Below, piece by piece: positions 23,605 through 37,244 of a stretch of 64,000 bases of DNA. The first letter of the stretch is position 1. The number at the start of each line of letters is the position of its first letter. The DNA comes from Culex pipiens pallens. Lineage: Eukaryota; Arthropoda; Insecta; Diptera; Culicidae. The notes under the pieces were generated by a model. It was given only the letters and a program-made list of their open reading frames with translations. It did no database searches and had not been told where the DNA came from. The DNA lies in the NCBI RefSeq assembly GCF_016801865.2, contig NC_068938.1, positions 51,066,389 through 51,130,388 on the forward strand, written 5' to 3'. The translations under genes were made by a program, and so were the position numbers.

Positions 23605-24767
23605 TTTGTAATCTTATAACTTTGGTAGAATTGACCAAATTGGATGCTTTCGGTTGTAAAAGATACTGGTTTGTCTATATTTAAAACTGTCAAAAGGGAG
23701 TTCCGAATTCCAATTTCAACATTCAGAAAATGAAGAAATAAATTGAGTATTGAGGAGGAAAATTACACTCTTTGAATTACCCATTTTAAATCATTATTTT
23801 TAACAAAAAGTCAAAATTACGTCAATTGATGTTTAGTAAACATTGTTTTCATTAAGAACGAGCAAAACAGAAGCTTTGTTTACACTTCGGCTTGAGCCCA
23901 TTTACATCGTTTTGTTTGAAATGTTCAAATAACCCACCAGAGCACCATATTTTTTGTATACAGATTTTTTTTTGGACTCAATCAGTATATGAGTGAGATT
24001 TTTTCGAAATTAAAAAAACAGTCTCAGAAAATGTTTTTTTTTTAAATTTTTTTTATGTCAGTTGCTCCATCCAGAATTTTTCGTGAGTCTTTTTGTAACA
24101 TCTTAGGCTATTTCACACAAATTTTGAACAAAAAAAAAAAAAAATCGTGGGCTCACCTTCAAATTTGACTTTTCACGGTGCACAGCTTTTGCACCCAGAT
24201 TTTTGTTCAAGATATTTTAGTAACTTCAAAACTACGGGTTCTACCAACATATTTTTTTGATCATCCCCTAATATATTGTCCACAAAGTAATTTACACAAA
24301 GTTTGACTTATCTTACAATTCCGTTGTTGCAGGATTGGATCCGTAAGTTTGACAATTTTTGAACAAGAAGACAACAACTTCCTTCGTTTTTGTGCACCCT
24401 TAAACTTAAGTATCCAAAAATCTAATAAAAGTGGCTTGTTTTTTTCTTTGAGTGTATTTTTTTCGGATACCCGTCAAATTTCCTACACGTTTGTCTTTGA
24501 CCACTTTTTGATGCGATGCAACGGCTTCGAAATACAGAAACATTTAATTTCCGGAATACAAAAATATTTAAAACACTTACGCCCTTCTCAAATGCCATTA
24601 TCGAGTGAAACTGGCTCCATATACACAAAAATGGCTTTTATATGCCTAGGATAATATATCCACAAAGTTTCAATGAAATCGGAGAGGGTCAAGAAAAAAT
24701 TACCTAATAAATTCCTGTTTTTGGCTGGAATTGCTCTGCAACAATTTTGTATGTTAACCATGCTGGA
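23605..24767. other. gene-free AT-rich stretch
   Basis: Homopolymer-rich sequence with no repeat termini found. The 101-codon frame at 24349-24654 shows no motif. Confidence 0.35.
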
Positions 24768-24960
24768 TCTCGATTTGATCAAATCTGTCATTTTTACAAT
24801 CAAAAACATCGTTCCAAATTTATTTGTCACGATTGCTTCCGGTGAATTTTAGGCGAATTTTTGTTTACACGAGCAACAAAAACAGTTGGAGCCAAGTTTC
24901 GAGCGATATTTTGATTGCAAAAACTACGGATTTGATCTGTTCGAGTTCTGTAAAATTGAC
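24768..24960. repeat. degenerate relative of the palindromic MITE at 19135
   Basis: The arms TCGATTTGATCAAATCTGTC...AAAACATCGTTCC and their inverted counterpart (TTTGATTGCAAAAACTACGGATTTGATC) match the inner arms of 19135-19596. The GC-rich terminal part is missing. Confidence 0.6.
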
Positions 24961-24967
24961 GAAAAAA

Positions 24968-26760
24968 GGCGACTTTTTCTAACTTTTTTGCTGAGTTGCG
25001 AGTTGGAAATCGCTTTTTCATTAACTTTTCTTTAGTAAAATGATTAATAACAAAAGAGAACAACACGTAACTGGATAACTTGCTTACGGTTTCCAAGGTA
25101 TCGTCCTTTATTTCAGTATAAATCCATAAATAAATTGATTGTTCAGTTGAACAAATCCAAAGTCGTGCATACAGAGATGTAACATCCTTTGGCATTTTGA
25201 TATTTGAATAAACTGCTCAGTTGGATGTCCCTTCATGCCCTCGTCATAAATTTGTTGAACATCTTCCATGCTGCCTGCTTCAGGGAACTGGTTACAAAGT
25301 CGAAAGTCACGTGACTAGATGAGTATATTCCAGGTGACTGAGCCGGGAGCGTGGGAGTCTCTAATCTGGCTCACAATATGGCCTGCTAATGATTTTCCAT
25401 TTCGTCGACCTTCACTTGAAGCGACCCGAATAGGGTGCCGGGATGTGAAGTCTCAATATTTTTTGAAGGATGATTGAGCTGGCAACCCTAGAACGACCAG
25501 CAAAACCTAGAAACTTGGTTACTGCCTGGAACCATTTCTTGCCTGATGGATCAATGATCGACTCGGTGTGTCATGAAACGAGACTTGCCGTGCTTTGGTC
25601 CTAATCGTGTTTCGAAATTTAATTTCTCTATTAGCTTCAGCTTTCGCCTTCCAGCTTCCGAGGCTGTGTGCTTTCAGATAAACCTTGGAGCTATTGATGA
25701 GGTCGATAGATGACGGCTTTCGGTGACACAAACTTATTTGGTTTTAGACAAATTCTGATCGGCTAATATTGATTTTCTGGTTTTAAAGATCCAATGTTAC
25801 TTTAAAATGGATAGTTTTTTTTTACTGATATCATGATTATAATAGCGTTGAAAGTCGTTAAACACAAAATTGTAACATTTAAATTATGCTCGAAACTGCC
25901 AACAGGCTGATTGTTTCTTCGAGATACTTTCTGTCGGCAAAAAGTGACAACTGCTTCGCAAGGCAACCGTCCTTATTTTCTGACTTATTTGCAGTACTTT
26001 GCATGCTGATGTTTAATTCATTTCAAAATGATATGCGAACTCACGACTGTAATATTCAGTCAAGCAGAAGACACTATGTAGTTGCTGCTTTCGGTGCCAA
26101 GGAGAAAACCAGCCTTCATTTGCATTATGATGGGATGAGTACACTCGTATGTAGATTTATTTTAATTAAAGTGACATTGCATTTTAAAGGATTAACTCCC
26201 ATTCACTGATTACACCAAATCATTAAATTAACCATCAGTGTAAAAATAAGTAATCTTGAAGAATTATTATTTTTTTTTCAAATGCAATGAGATTAAGTTC
26301 CAGTTTTATTTTCTGTTGATAAAACTCGTACTTAAACTGGCAGAGTGGTATTTATTTCGTCTTAATCTAATGAAACTGTGGGTGGACTGAGATTTTTATT
26401 TCGCTTCAAAATCTTGCTTTGGCAGTCAGTGAGCACGTTCAAGCTATAAATTTATACTTTAGTGCACGGCAACGTTACGCAATCAATGCTGTGAGTAAGT
26501 TAGTGTTACGAACACGTATCAATTTTTTGACTTCATATTTTATTCAGGCTTTAGTTTTCTGCTTTGCTTATTTGACAACGACAACAATTAAAGTTAAACC
26601 AAGTTCGTCAGTTTGACTTTGTCAAACCATCGAACCACCGGACGTTTAGTGTATTAATATTCGAAGCAATCAACCGTTCAAGATCTTCCCCAAAACGTCA
26701 ATCGTTTTATCCTTCAATCTTGTAATCTGTTACATTTCCGGCAAACTGAACGCAATTTAA
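24968..26760. other. gene-free stretch with decayed coding-like fragments
   Basis: Between about 25150 and 25730 the minus strand carries several short frames separated by stops. Examples are a frame near 25150-25280 containing MEDVQQIYDEGMKGHPTEQF and the 70-codon frame at 25519-25731. This may be a decayed gene or transposon, but no family is recognised. Confidence 0.3.
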
Positions 26761-26769
26761 TTCATTTCC

Positions 26770-28500
26770 TTCCCACGAACAAACAACACCCGACATCATT
26801 TCCGACCGGTCTTTACAGCCCCCGGCAGAGTGGGTGGTGTCAACTGACAGCCTGCCTCCCCCATTACCCCCTTTCGACTGAGCTTCAGCACGTGTCTCTC
26901 GTCCCCGCCGACTGATCCAGCCCCCATGCCGGAGGCCATAATCACAACAACTTTACCTCTCATCCGACGCTCTCGTCCGGCAGCATCTTGAAAACGGTGA
27001 CTCCTTGAAGGTCGGGATTCACCCGGGCTGCGATCGAATTACCTCCCTAGAGAGGAGAAGTTGTTTTGTTTAGTTTGTTGTTTGAAGCCTTTTTTTTGCT
27101 CTTGTTGGCCGGAAGTTCCAAGGTCATCCCAACGAATAGTGGGAGGTGGTCGATTTCCTGCTTCGGCACACTCGATTGCATTTTGGACAATCTCCATCCC
27201 AACGCAATGCACTCTCACCGGAAGTGGTTCTCCAGAAGACGTTCCAGTGCACTTTTTGTTCTGGTTGGTAGAATTTGCAGATGTTTTGCTCGAGACTGGT
27301 CCCCTTAGTTTCAATTCGGAGAGCGCACTTTGTTTGCCAATGTTGCACTGCCCTGACACAACGTTTCATATCAACCAGGGTGCAGTCTTGCATAAATAAG
27401 TATCGGGTTCCGGAAAAATGAGAGCGATTTGTAAGGAGTTCTGTGGTATATCTTTATTGCATTATGATCAAACTGAAAATTTATCTCTGCTAGACAAAAA
27501 CCATAAAGGTCTATCAAAATACAATTTCTCTCCAAAATTCCCACTCTCTCAACCAAAAAAAAAAAACTGCTCCTTTCACCAACATTGTTGGTGTTGCCAA
27601 GTGCATTTATGCATGGAGTAGCTTGACGCGGGCATTTTCTTCTTGTCCCTGTTTTGCCATCGCCCAATGTCAAGTGCTTTCAGTGAAGTTTCGTTTCCCT
27701 TTTCCACCGTTCCCCCCGTATTGTGGCCATGTTGAGCGATGCCATTTTCGCACAGTCGATGCCGCCTTAAGTGACAAGCCAATATGCGCGATTTTCCTTC
27801 CCCATTCATCACCGATTGGGTGGTGGGGGAGGAAGAAAGGGTGGTGGTTTTGATGGAAAATAATGGCTTTGAAAGTTGAAAATTTCTCGCGAGTGGGAAC
27901 ACAATAGATGTATGGCCAAGGGACGAGCGAGGAAAAAAAACTTGAAAGAATGTTCCGGAGATTCTCGGGAGGAATGTTTTGGGAGCTGCACCGACAGACA
28001 GCAATGTGTTCGGAAAACAACGTGAGGAATACAATAGTGGCGAATGGAAGTATTTTTTACAGTTCTTCTCATGTGCTCTTTTCTCGAAAACGCAAACCAG
28101 TTCAGTGGTGTACAAAGCCATAAGTATTATTTGCTTGCGAAACTGGTTGTCATTTAGCAAAGCATTGAATTGCAATTTTTTTTAGAAAAAAAAATCTTGT
28201 GTGGGAAGTTTCGCGGTAAGTATGCCCAAAAATCCACTGAGAAAAAACCAACAGCATGCAACTTTGAAACTCACCACATATAGCGTTTTCAGCCCAAGTT
28301 GGTTGGAAAAGCCACTAGCTTTTGGATCGCCTATCACAATCGTACACTGGTTCTTCTTCCATAACCAGCACGGGGATGACGTGAACAAGAAACCGATGCT
28401 CCCGTTGGTTGGATGAATAATGCAGAGTGCGCAGCGTACCAACAGCATCCATCCGGTGAGCTGACTTATGTTTCCGATGAGAAGCACCTTTGCATCTACT
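26770..28500. other. GC-richer island with open frames on both strands, no gene recognised
   Basis: Composition shifts to near-balanced base content. Open frames of 60-199 codons overlap in several frames on both strands (the longest is minus, 27576-28175). They are low in domain-like features. The simultaneous openness points to composition or conserved non-coding DNA rather than a coding exon. Confidence 0.4.
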
Positions 28501-29739
28501 TGACAACCCTAAGCATTTTTCAATTTTGGTTATTCCAACCAGTTGGAATGAAATTTAGATTTTTTTTTGCTTTTAACTTATTCTATTTGTTGAAATTTTA
28601 TCAGAGTATGCTTGAATAATGTCATAATTTTTTTCCATTTTCGTGAAACTTCAGTCTAAGGGAAAAATCCCTCAGATTATTTAGCTTTTGAGAATATACA
28701 TTTTTTTTCGATAAATTGAAGCTCAAAACTGTGGTACGTTCGAAATATGGTGTCGCAAAAACTTTTATGAAAAAAAATAATTTCCGATCTGATGAAGTAC
28801 TTAAAAAATCTGAAAAGCTAACAGAAATCTTTGCCATTTTTCATTACTCAATTGTTATCACATTCTGAGAAATTTTAATTTTAATAACCCTAAAGGATCC
28901 GATTCTATTTTGGAGCATTTTTATATTAAGGTTTCTTGTTTTTGAAACCTAGCAGGACGTTTTTGAAATGTGTAAAAATGTTCTACAAAGTTCAAGAGCA
29001 AAAAATAATTTATATTTTTTAACAGAAGTATGGTCGTTCAAGGTTTTTCAATGGATTAATTGTGTTTTTGAGTTATTGCAGATTGGAAAAGAACAATGCA
29101 CTTCCCATCTGCTGATTTTTTTTCACGAATTTCGGACGCTCCATCAAATAAGGATCATTTTTTCACATTAAAGTTTTTTTACATCTTTATAGGTTTTATT
29201 TAAATTCATGTTTATTTGCTGTACTAATCATAATAAAGTTTGCTTAACTAATGATAAATCGCACAGTTTTGGCGTTGCTTACAGCTACAAAATAATTCAA
29301 ATACAATCATTGGATAAAAAAAATTCAGAAAATTTTAATCGATTAAGCGAGAGCAGAAAAAAAATATTAAAATTACTATTGTTACTATTGCTAGGGTTTT
29401 GACATATCACTTTTTCGAACTGTGAAATATTGAAAAACGTTTGTTTTGTAGTTTCGTAACAACAGAAAAAACTTGTGTAGTATTGGAAAGAATCAAAGTA
29501 TGGTTCAACAAAATTGATGGTTACGTTTTACATAATATTTGTTGAATCGAGCCTTGTTTATTCTGGTGTACTGCTCAATTCTGGTTAATCGAAAAAATAA
29601 TCAGATAAAAAAAATCTTTTTGTGTCATGCTGCTTTAAAAAGTTCTGCTTGAGATTTGTAAAATACAAAGCTGAAAGATTTGATTAAAGATAAAAAATGA
29701 TTGTTATTGTTATTTTCATATAAGGTCGCTGCAAATATT

Positions 29740-30020
29740 TTTCAATGTTTATGTCACCCCCCCCTCCCCTTCAAGATTGGTCTGAAAAATGAGGGGGCAA
29801 AAAAATCTTGAAGATTCCATGAAAATAGAAGTCTAATCAACTGAAAACAATCTAAAATGCATTTTTCTGCATTGATAATCATTTTTAATTTGTTTGGGCT
29901 TGTTCAAAAAACTGTTTTGATTTTTGATGAAATTCCAATGTACAGCACCGCAAAAAAAAAAAAATACTTTTCGCAAAAAATAAAATTTTCGTCAATACTT
30001 AGATATTTCGGAAACTAATG
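29740..30020 (+). repeat. dispersed repeat pair member (with 16960-17330)
   Basis: It carries the same ordered blocks as the 17-kb copy, preceded by a C-rich run (CCCCCCCCTCCCC near 29757). Confidence 0.5.
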
Positions 30021-30338
30021 ATGGCAAAACAACTGGACAGGTATATAATGCATATCATGAGCACGCCATAATAATATAATTTTTATGATCATTATCATTG
30101 AAATATATATTTACCCCTTGAAAATAAAAATATTTATAATTTAAACGTTCTAAAAAAAAAAAATTAAATTAAAAAGAATAAACAATCTTACATAACCATG
30201 AGCATGAATTAAAAAAAAGAAACAATCTTCCATTGTTTTTAGTCAGAACATCTTTTGTTTAGCAGCTGATTTCTTAATGGGTCACAAAGTGTTAGAAAAA
30301 ATGAATCTATTTTTTCTTTTACCAAATTCTATCTATAA

Positions 30339-31445
30339 GTGTGTCCCAAAAAAACGTGATGCTGTGGAAAACCTTTAGGCTTACCCGGATTTCGATTCTT
30401 TTTTGCCTCAGGAACAATGTTTTTATGCAATGAAAAATACACAAAAATCTTTTAAAACTTACGATTTGTGATTTACTGGACTATTTTCATAGAAAATATT
30501 TTTTTTTTCTAAAACATAAAAAAAAGTGTTCATACACTGTCCCATATTTAACTTCAAACCATACTTAATTTTGTCACTGTATCAGCTACTGCTAGGCAGT
30601 GCTACCATGTTTATGTTTCCAAACATTTTGCATTGTTTTAAAGCAGCAACTAACATGCAAAATCAACACTTTTAATTTATATAATTCTGTTACGTAAGTG
30701 CCATTAAAAAAGGATGCTATATTGATTGATCAGCACATCAGAATATTTTTATTCTAAAATAAACGTTGATATTTTTTTGGCAAAAGGTGAGGTTTAATTT
30801 AAGTAAAATCATGTTGATGTTCTAATCGCGGTTAATTAAAATTGCTTTTCATCATACACAGAAAAAAGTTATGGTAATATTCATCAGGAAATTGTAACAG
30901 ATTTTGTTTCAAAAAAAGTGTAATATTACATCAATAAATCTGGAGTTTTTTTTAAAGGAACCAAATTTCCAGTTTTTGCTTTGTGGGTATTTTGACACCC
31001 CCTTGAGTTAGGGGTATTTAAAAACACCCAAAAAGCAAAAACTGAAAATTTGGTTTATTGGACCCTTTTTTTTAAAAAAAAAACTCCGGAAATGATAAAT
31101 TTTCATAAGTTTCTGATAAATATTCATCAGATTTTTACATATTTTTTAGGTAATATTATTAAAAAAAAGGTGATATTCAACCTACCAAATTTTCAACATT
31201 CCAAATTTAAACTTTTTTTTTGCTGTTCAATGGCGAATACACAATATTACTCGTGAGACCCTAGCTATGATTTAAAGTGAAATATGGGGCAATTTGAACG
31301 CATTTTGCAATGATTTCGAACAAAATATGATATTTTCTATTTTTTAGTAAATCGCAAAAGGCGATTTCTTAGCGCTTTTTGGGAATTATTCGTTTTATGG
31401 AAGTATTGTTCCTGAGGTATAAACCTATCGTTTTTGGGACACACT
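30339..31445. mobile_element. foldback element, AGTGTGTCCCAAAAA termini
   Basis: The left end AGTGTGTCCCAAAAA and right end TTTTTGGGACACACT are inverted. A second inverted pair, CCTCAGGAACAATG near 30408 and its approximate complement near 31402, supports arms of about 100 bp. The interior contains the separate hairpin at 30938-31092. The termini resemble Tc1/mariner-type ends, but no clean TA duplication is seen. Confidence 0.65.
30938..31092. repeat. inner hairpin
   Basis: The arm with GGAGTTTTTTTTAAAGGA...CCAGTTTTTGCTTT is inverted as AAAGCAAAAACTG...TTTAAAAAAAAAACTCC. Arms are about 70 bp with a short loop near GACACCCCCTTGAG. Confidence 0.75.
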
Positions 31446-34400
31446 ATTCGCTTTATGTTAGCTTACACAACAATAAAATAATGTTTGATGCTTGATTTTT
31501 TGCTGAATATTCGTTTAAATAAAGTTAAAGTTGTTTTTTTCTTAACTCGAAAATTTCTAATCAGTTATTTAAAAGAAAATTTAAATATAACTTATAACTG
31601 TGCTCCTAGCAAACAGACGTTCCTTAAAACCACTGAGTTTTCGCACTACAAAAACACACAAACAGACACAAAAACACATAGTCAGACCGGGTATTGTGTG
31701 ATGTTTTTGGCGAGAAGCATTTCAAAGTGTGTGGATGCGCTTTACGGAATTGTATTTATTCTCGGATCGACTGACAGCTTGACGGTTTGAGGATTTGTGT
31801 GCCCAGCGCTCCCAGACCGTTTGCCGAGGACACAACAATAGTTCTGGGAGTTTTGGAATCTGTGTATTGGGAAGAGAACGAACATTGACATTGGCGGAGA
31901 TGTTTTGTGCTCAGCCATGACAGCAGCTGTTTGGCGGTTGGTGATGGAGAGCTAGATTTTGGGTGGAATTGAAATGTTAAACCTGTTTTTTTTGCCGAGT
32001 TGTTATTTTCAGTGAGCGAACAAAGATTTTTCTTCAGTCATGATAGATTCATGAACCATGACATATCTTGTTATTCATTCCATGGTTGTTTACGAAACAT
32101 CGTTAAGAAAACTATCGTCATCGCGCCCACATTAAGTGGCTATTTTTAACCAGATGGAAATCATTAACTTCAAATCCTTCATTCGTCGTCCTTTTAGCCG
32201 CCGGCATCAGATGACAGCTTCTGTCAACATCCATAAGCATCCAGCGATGCACATAATGCGTGAGTTCGCTTCTTCGTTCGTGATGTCCTTTCCAATGAAT
32301 GTCTGGTGGCTGTCAGTTGCAATGTGCAAGTGCAGAATTTAATTTCCAAATGCTCTTTTGCAAGCATTTCCAGCAGCCATTCCGGAGTGGAACGTCGTGT
32401 CAATTCACAGTTTCCCTAATGAGAGTGGAATTTTCTCAGCGAAGTGAAATTTAGACTAGTCAACTGGTTGAGTTTTGTCAATCTACCCAGCAATCTTTCT
32501 CAGCAAAATCAAAAATAAATAAAAAGTTGCAATACCTGAAAAAATACCAAATTGAAATTATTCCATCTACTTTTGATAGCCATTTTAAGACGTGGCAAAT
32601 TTTCTTAAAAAAATAAAATAAATCTAGTAACAAACCCAAAAAAAGGGAAACTTCACCAAATCATGACAATCGTAACCCAATTTATCACTTTCCAATTTAA
32701 GAGCAACAAATTTCTCCTCTCACTCATATCGACACAATTTTCGTCGCAAAAATCGTTAAGCCAATCACCTAGCTTGTGTCTCTCGCACTTTTCCGAGACT
32801 TTTTCCCGAAAGTCCTTCGCCAAATCATTTCGCCAAATTTCCGCACAAGAAACTGCGAGAGTGGCAATAATATTATCATTTCCAATTTTATTTCTTCCAC
32901 TTCGGTGGACAGTCTCTGACTGACTGCGCGAAGCTCTGAGGTTTTGGTCCGGGAAGAGAAAATTATTGTATTCGTCGTCCCCTCTCAATCTAGGACAATC
33001 TGCAAAAGTGATATTAAAAACGCGTTTCGAGGAATGTTTTTTTTTTGTGTTTGGCTTGTGAAGTTGTTATGGAACGAGAGTTTGTCTCTCCAATAAACGA
33101 ACCTTTTGTTGGGAAGCGATAAAAAGGACGTAATTTCGCAAGTTGTTCGTTAGAGTCGCGGGGGGAGCAATAAAGCCATCAAGTCCTGGTTTATCTGTGC
33201 CATCATGACTACTTGATAAAGTATTTCTTCGAGTTGTGACCGTCAATTACTACACTTTCATTTTGTCATGGATTTTTCTGTTGATATTAATCAAGTTACA
33301 ATAGTCTTTTCTCATTGTTTTAAAATGTTCACGTTCTTAATGAATATTTATTGCAGAATAAAAAAGCATAAATTCAATTAAATTGGATAATTTACAGAAC
33401 TGTTCAGATTCAGAGAATCCCCCCCCACACCAAAATGATGCATGTGCTCGAAAGTGCAATTCAGGCCAAAGAAATTAATCATGGCAAACAGAGCAGAGCA
33501 AGCAAAGCGCAGACAAACAATAATATCGAATGGATTTGGTCGGACGGGGACGGGTTTTTCCTGCTCCTAACCTCAAACTGGTGCCAACTTTCCATCTCGG
33601 ACAACAGGAAGTGCGATGCTGGGGCTGCGAGATTTTATTTGTTATTGCTGCGGGGCTGAAACACAGCTCAGCAAATCCGTGCAGCAGCAGCCCGATTGTC
33701 GACCCATTTCCAGTGGGGTATAACGACTTTGTGTAGTATATTTTTAGATTTTTTCCGAGATAGAATGGTAATAAATCTAGCTAAAAAAAAAAAACTATTT
33801 TTGTTCTTAATCATGTTTTCAAAGTTATTTTTTAAATTCAGCTTTCAGTGTAAAAGTTATATTTTTTATAGTTTGACAACAATATTAATGGGACACTTTT
33901 CCACAGTGCCTAATGCAGTTGTAGTAACAAAAAACTTTCTACAGGGTATACGAGAGGGATGCGTTTTGATTTAATGATTGTTGTTTCTGCAAGTTGCAGT
34001 TTGTTCCAATAGTTTACGGGCACTGGAATGGCGGAAATGGAGATCGTTAGATACGGGGTGCACCCGGGTTCTATACTGCCCAGGGAGCAGTAAACAAACC
34101 GGACAAAATGGAATTACAGGAATAACCGGAAGACAGTCTTGAAGATGAATTGGATGCGTTGAAAAATCGATTTGCTGATTGGTTTTATGGTGTTTTTTTT
34201 ATGTTTGATGTAAATGTGACTGAATTTGACCAATTCCTTTAGAAAATACGTTCACTATAGCTCACAAGTTGGCTTTTTTGTCTAAATAAAAATATTTAAA
34301 AAATCGAAGTGGGCAAAGTTTGTAAAAATCGATTTTTGAAGATAAAAAGTGTATTTAAAAAATGGGAAATAAACCTTAATTGGTTTTGGCGACAACGTAG

Positions 34401-34677
34401 AGAATTGTTCATATTCTCACTGATATCCTTTAGAGCGTTTGGGATTTGAGTTTTACAATTTTCGTCAGTATAGCTTCGCAAGTAGAAAAATAAAATGTTG
34501 AGATACTTCTACCGCTGGTAATAGCAAACCATATATCGAGGAGTGTCACTATCAAAAGAGGTCCCATATCTATTTTAAATATAAATTCCAAGAACCTCCG
34601 GGGACATTAAGATCGATAATCTCATTACTCTACCCTACACACCGTGGGAGGTATCCCCCATGGCCCCAACCCAAACC
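31446..34677. other. gene-free stretch
   Basis: No repeat boundary was found. Short GC-richer patches at 31600-32000, 32650-33180 and 33430-33720 have no domain. The 32653-32988 minus frame (111 codons) and the 32663-32923 plus frame overlap and are both open. Confidence 0.35.
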
Positions 34678-35220
34678 CTATCGAAAGAATCCCCCAACAA
34701 TTCCGAACATAGTCATTACATACCGAAAACATATTTCATCACCTTCTTCTCCTTCGGAGATGGTTTCGTTCCACATGGCTGACCATTTTCCACGGGTCAC
34801 AGCCACGGGGGAGCAACCAACGAACCCGCCGCAATGGTTTATGTTCCAGCACGTAGAGGGGGTAGAACAGGTTAATTTTTGCATACGACACCATAAAAAA
34901 CATCGGTCCCATGTCGCCTTATCGGGGAGTATACGTTTAAGGTCAAGAATGCCTCGAACCTCAGCTACAGGTGTGAATCGGTTCAACACTTCCCAGTTCC
35001 GGGTCCTGCAAATCAGCTGGAATAAATTTTCCAAGCTCGCCGCCTTATACGAAAGGGCTCGCCCTTTTTTTACGTGCCGATACGACGGCACTGAATTACG
35101 ACGCGAACAGAATACGGAATGCAGGTAAACGTCCTTCGGAATACCAATTCCACGTGCCCAAGGGACTCTGCTTTCTAGGACTTTGGAGTAGACGCCCAAG
35201 CTGGCGGTGACGGAGTGCAT
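34678..35220 (-). CDS. hypothetical ORF, 180 codons, not recognised
   Basis: This is among the longest open frames outside the retrotransposons. It lies in a GC-richer island in AT-rich DNA. Residues 5-150 are mixed and non-repetitive, with a cluster of cysteines and tryptophans in the second half (around WDRCFLWCRMQKLTC and CWNINHCGGFVGCSP). No signal peptide or membrane segment is evident. On the minus strand a donor-like GTATGTAATG lies near 34725, so the real exon, if any, may stop there. A 122-codon frame is open on the plus strand over the same interval (34760-35128), which weakens the case. Function unknown. Confidence 0.25.
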   Translation of the reverse strand: MHSVTASLGVYSKVLESRVPWARGIGIPKDVYLHSVFCSRRNSVPSYRHVKKGRALSYKAASLENLFQLICRTRNWEVLNRFTPVAEVRGILDLKRILPDKATWDRCFLWCRMQKLTCSTPSTCWNINHCGGFVGCSPVAVTRGKWSAMWNETISEGEEGDEICFRYVMTMFGIVGGFFR

Positions 35221-35438
35221 CGAACATTGAGAAATTCAATATGGTTGCAGTGCACTCTTGGAACTTCTCCATGGGAAAGCGCGTCTAGATCTGCTTCTTC
35301 CGGTTTCGTAAACATAAATCAGTCAGCCGTGAAAGTTATGGTAAAATTATACATTATGGCGCATCACACCGGCTGGAGTCGATGAGAACGATGATCCACC
35401 GGGAAATATTCAGACGATAGGTTTTGACTGTCACAACT

Positions 35439-36540
35439 GAGCAATTCTCTACGAAATCGGTCTTTTTTCTTCAATTTTTTGGAATTTTTTGATCGATTTG
35501 GTGTCTTCGGCAAAGTTGTAGGTATGGATACGGACTACACTGGAAAAAAATGATACACGGTAAAAAAAATTTGGTGTTTTTTTAATTTAACTTTTTATCA
35601 CTAAAACTTGATTTGCAAAAAAAACACTATTTTTATTTATTTTTATTTTTTGATATGTTTTAGAGGACATAAAATGCCAACTTTTCAGAAATTTCCAGGT
35701 TGTGCAAAAAATCATTGACCGAGTTATGAATTTTTTAATCAATACTTATTTTTTCAAAAAATCGAAATATTGGTCGCAAAATTTGTTCAACTTCATTTTT
35801 CGATGTAAAATCAAATTTGCAATCAAAAAGTACTTTAGTAAAATTTTGATAAAGTTCACCGTTTTCAAGTTAAATCCATATTTAGGTGACTTTTTGAAAA
35901 TAGTCGCAGTTTTTCATTTTTTAAAATTAGTGCACATGTTTACACACTTTTGGAAAAAATATTTTTGAAAAGCTGAGAAAATTCTCTATATTTTGCTTCT
36001 TCGGACTTTGTTGATACGACCTTTAGTTGCTGAGATATTGCAATGCAAAGGTTTAAAAACAGGAAAATTGATGTTTTCTAAGTCTCACCCAAACAGCCCA
36101 CCATTTTTCAATGTCGATTTCTCAGCAACTAATGGTCCGATTTTCAATGTTAATATATGAAACATTTGTAAAATTTTCCGATTTTTTCGAAAACAATATT
36201 TTCAAAATTTTCAAATCAAGACTAACATTTCAAAAGGGCCAAACATTCAATATTACGCCCTTTTAAAATGTTAGTCCGTTAGTCCAGTGTAGTCCGTATC
36301 CATACCTACAACTTTGCCGAAGACACCAAATCGATCAAAAAATTCCTTCAAAAGATACAGATTTTTGAATTTTCATACAACATTTTTGTATGGACAGCTG
36401 CCAAATTTGTATGGAAAATTATATGGACAAATTAATGACGCAAAATGGCTTCTTTGGGCATACCGAAGGCACCAAAAAAGTTTCAGCCGGATTAAGAAAT
36501 ACAAAAAAAATCGAATGACCGAAATCCTAGAGAACTGCTT
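35439..36540. mobile_element. foldback element family F1, copy C (4-bp TSD AACT)
   Basis: The left end is GAGCAATTCTCTACGAAATC. The right end is its reverse complement with one terminal change (ending CTGCTT). AACT flanks both sides (35435-35438, 36541-36544). The interior is shorter than in copies A and B but carries the same modules. Confidence 0.88.
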
Positions 36541-36544
36541 AACT

Positions 36545-37244
36545 ACGGTATTACTATTTTACGCTGAGTCGCTTTAGACTAGATCAGTGACCTGTTCCTT
36601 AAGAAAGATGTCGAGTTTACTCTTTGCATTAGTAGAAATTATATCAAAAATTATGTTTTATTGAAATCTTTAAGAAATTCGATAACTGTGATTCTAATAC
36701 ATCTCTTTGACTATGACATTTACATGCCACGAGCACAAAGTTGTAGGTATTGTTGAGGACTGTTGAGAAAAAAATACACGGAAAAAATTGCCGATTTTTT
36801 TATTATTTTTGACAAAGAACTTTGTCCTAAACGCTCTATTCTGGTGAGGTGTCAATCCAGAAAAAAACGAAAAATGTCGCGCGTTACGAAAATGTTGCAT
36901 GCTTGATACTGGGGAAGGGGCCTGCAACGCAACAAGGCCCATTGGTGCAACATTCTCGCGTGACAGTTCCATGAAAGCAGGAGAAGAGGCAAAATTTGCA
37001 CCATGTTGCCACATTTCATATAAGCTAACAGATAGACATTTTCCGAAACATACTTGTGTTGGCAATATTTTCGTGTTTTGGCAATTTATATTCACAGAGG
37101 TGCCAATGATTAAAAGTTTTTAATTAGAGTGAATTATTCAGGATTAAATAAATTGGCAAAATATCAAAAAAAATAATAATAATAATAATAAAACTAGAAT
37201 GATTTTTTAGTGTTTTGCACAAAGTTCTTTGTCATATTGGTCAT
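36545..37244. other. gene-free stretch between two F1 copies
   Basis: It contains a GC-richer patch near 36880-37050 and the AAT microsatellite at 37172-37190. The self-complementary block GACAAAGAACTTTGTC occurs near 36820, with a diverged inverted counterpart near 37220, so F1-related sequence may extend into this stretch. Confidence 0.4.
37172..37190. repeat. (AAT)n microsatellite
   Basis: About six uninterrupted AAT units. Confidence 0.9.

Noticed and set aside
27576..28175. 199-codon minus-strand ORF
   Set aside because: Several frames on both strands are open over the same interval, and the translation shows no domain, signal peptide or splice context. It looks like a composition effect.
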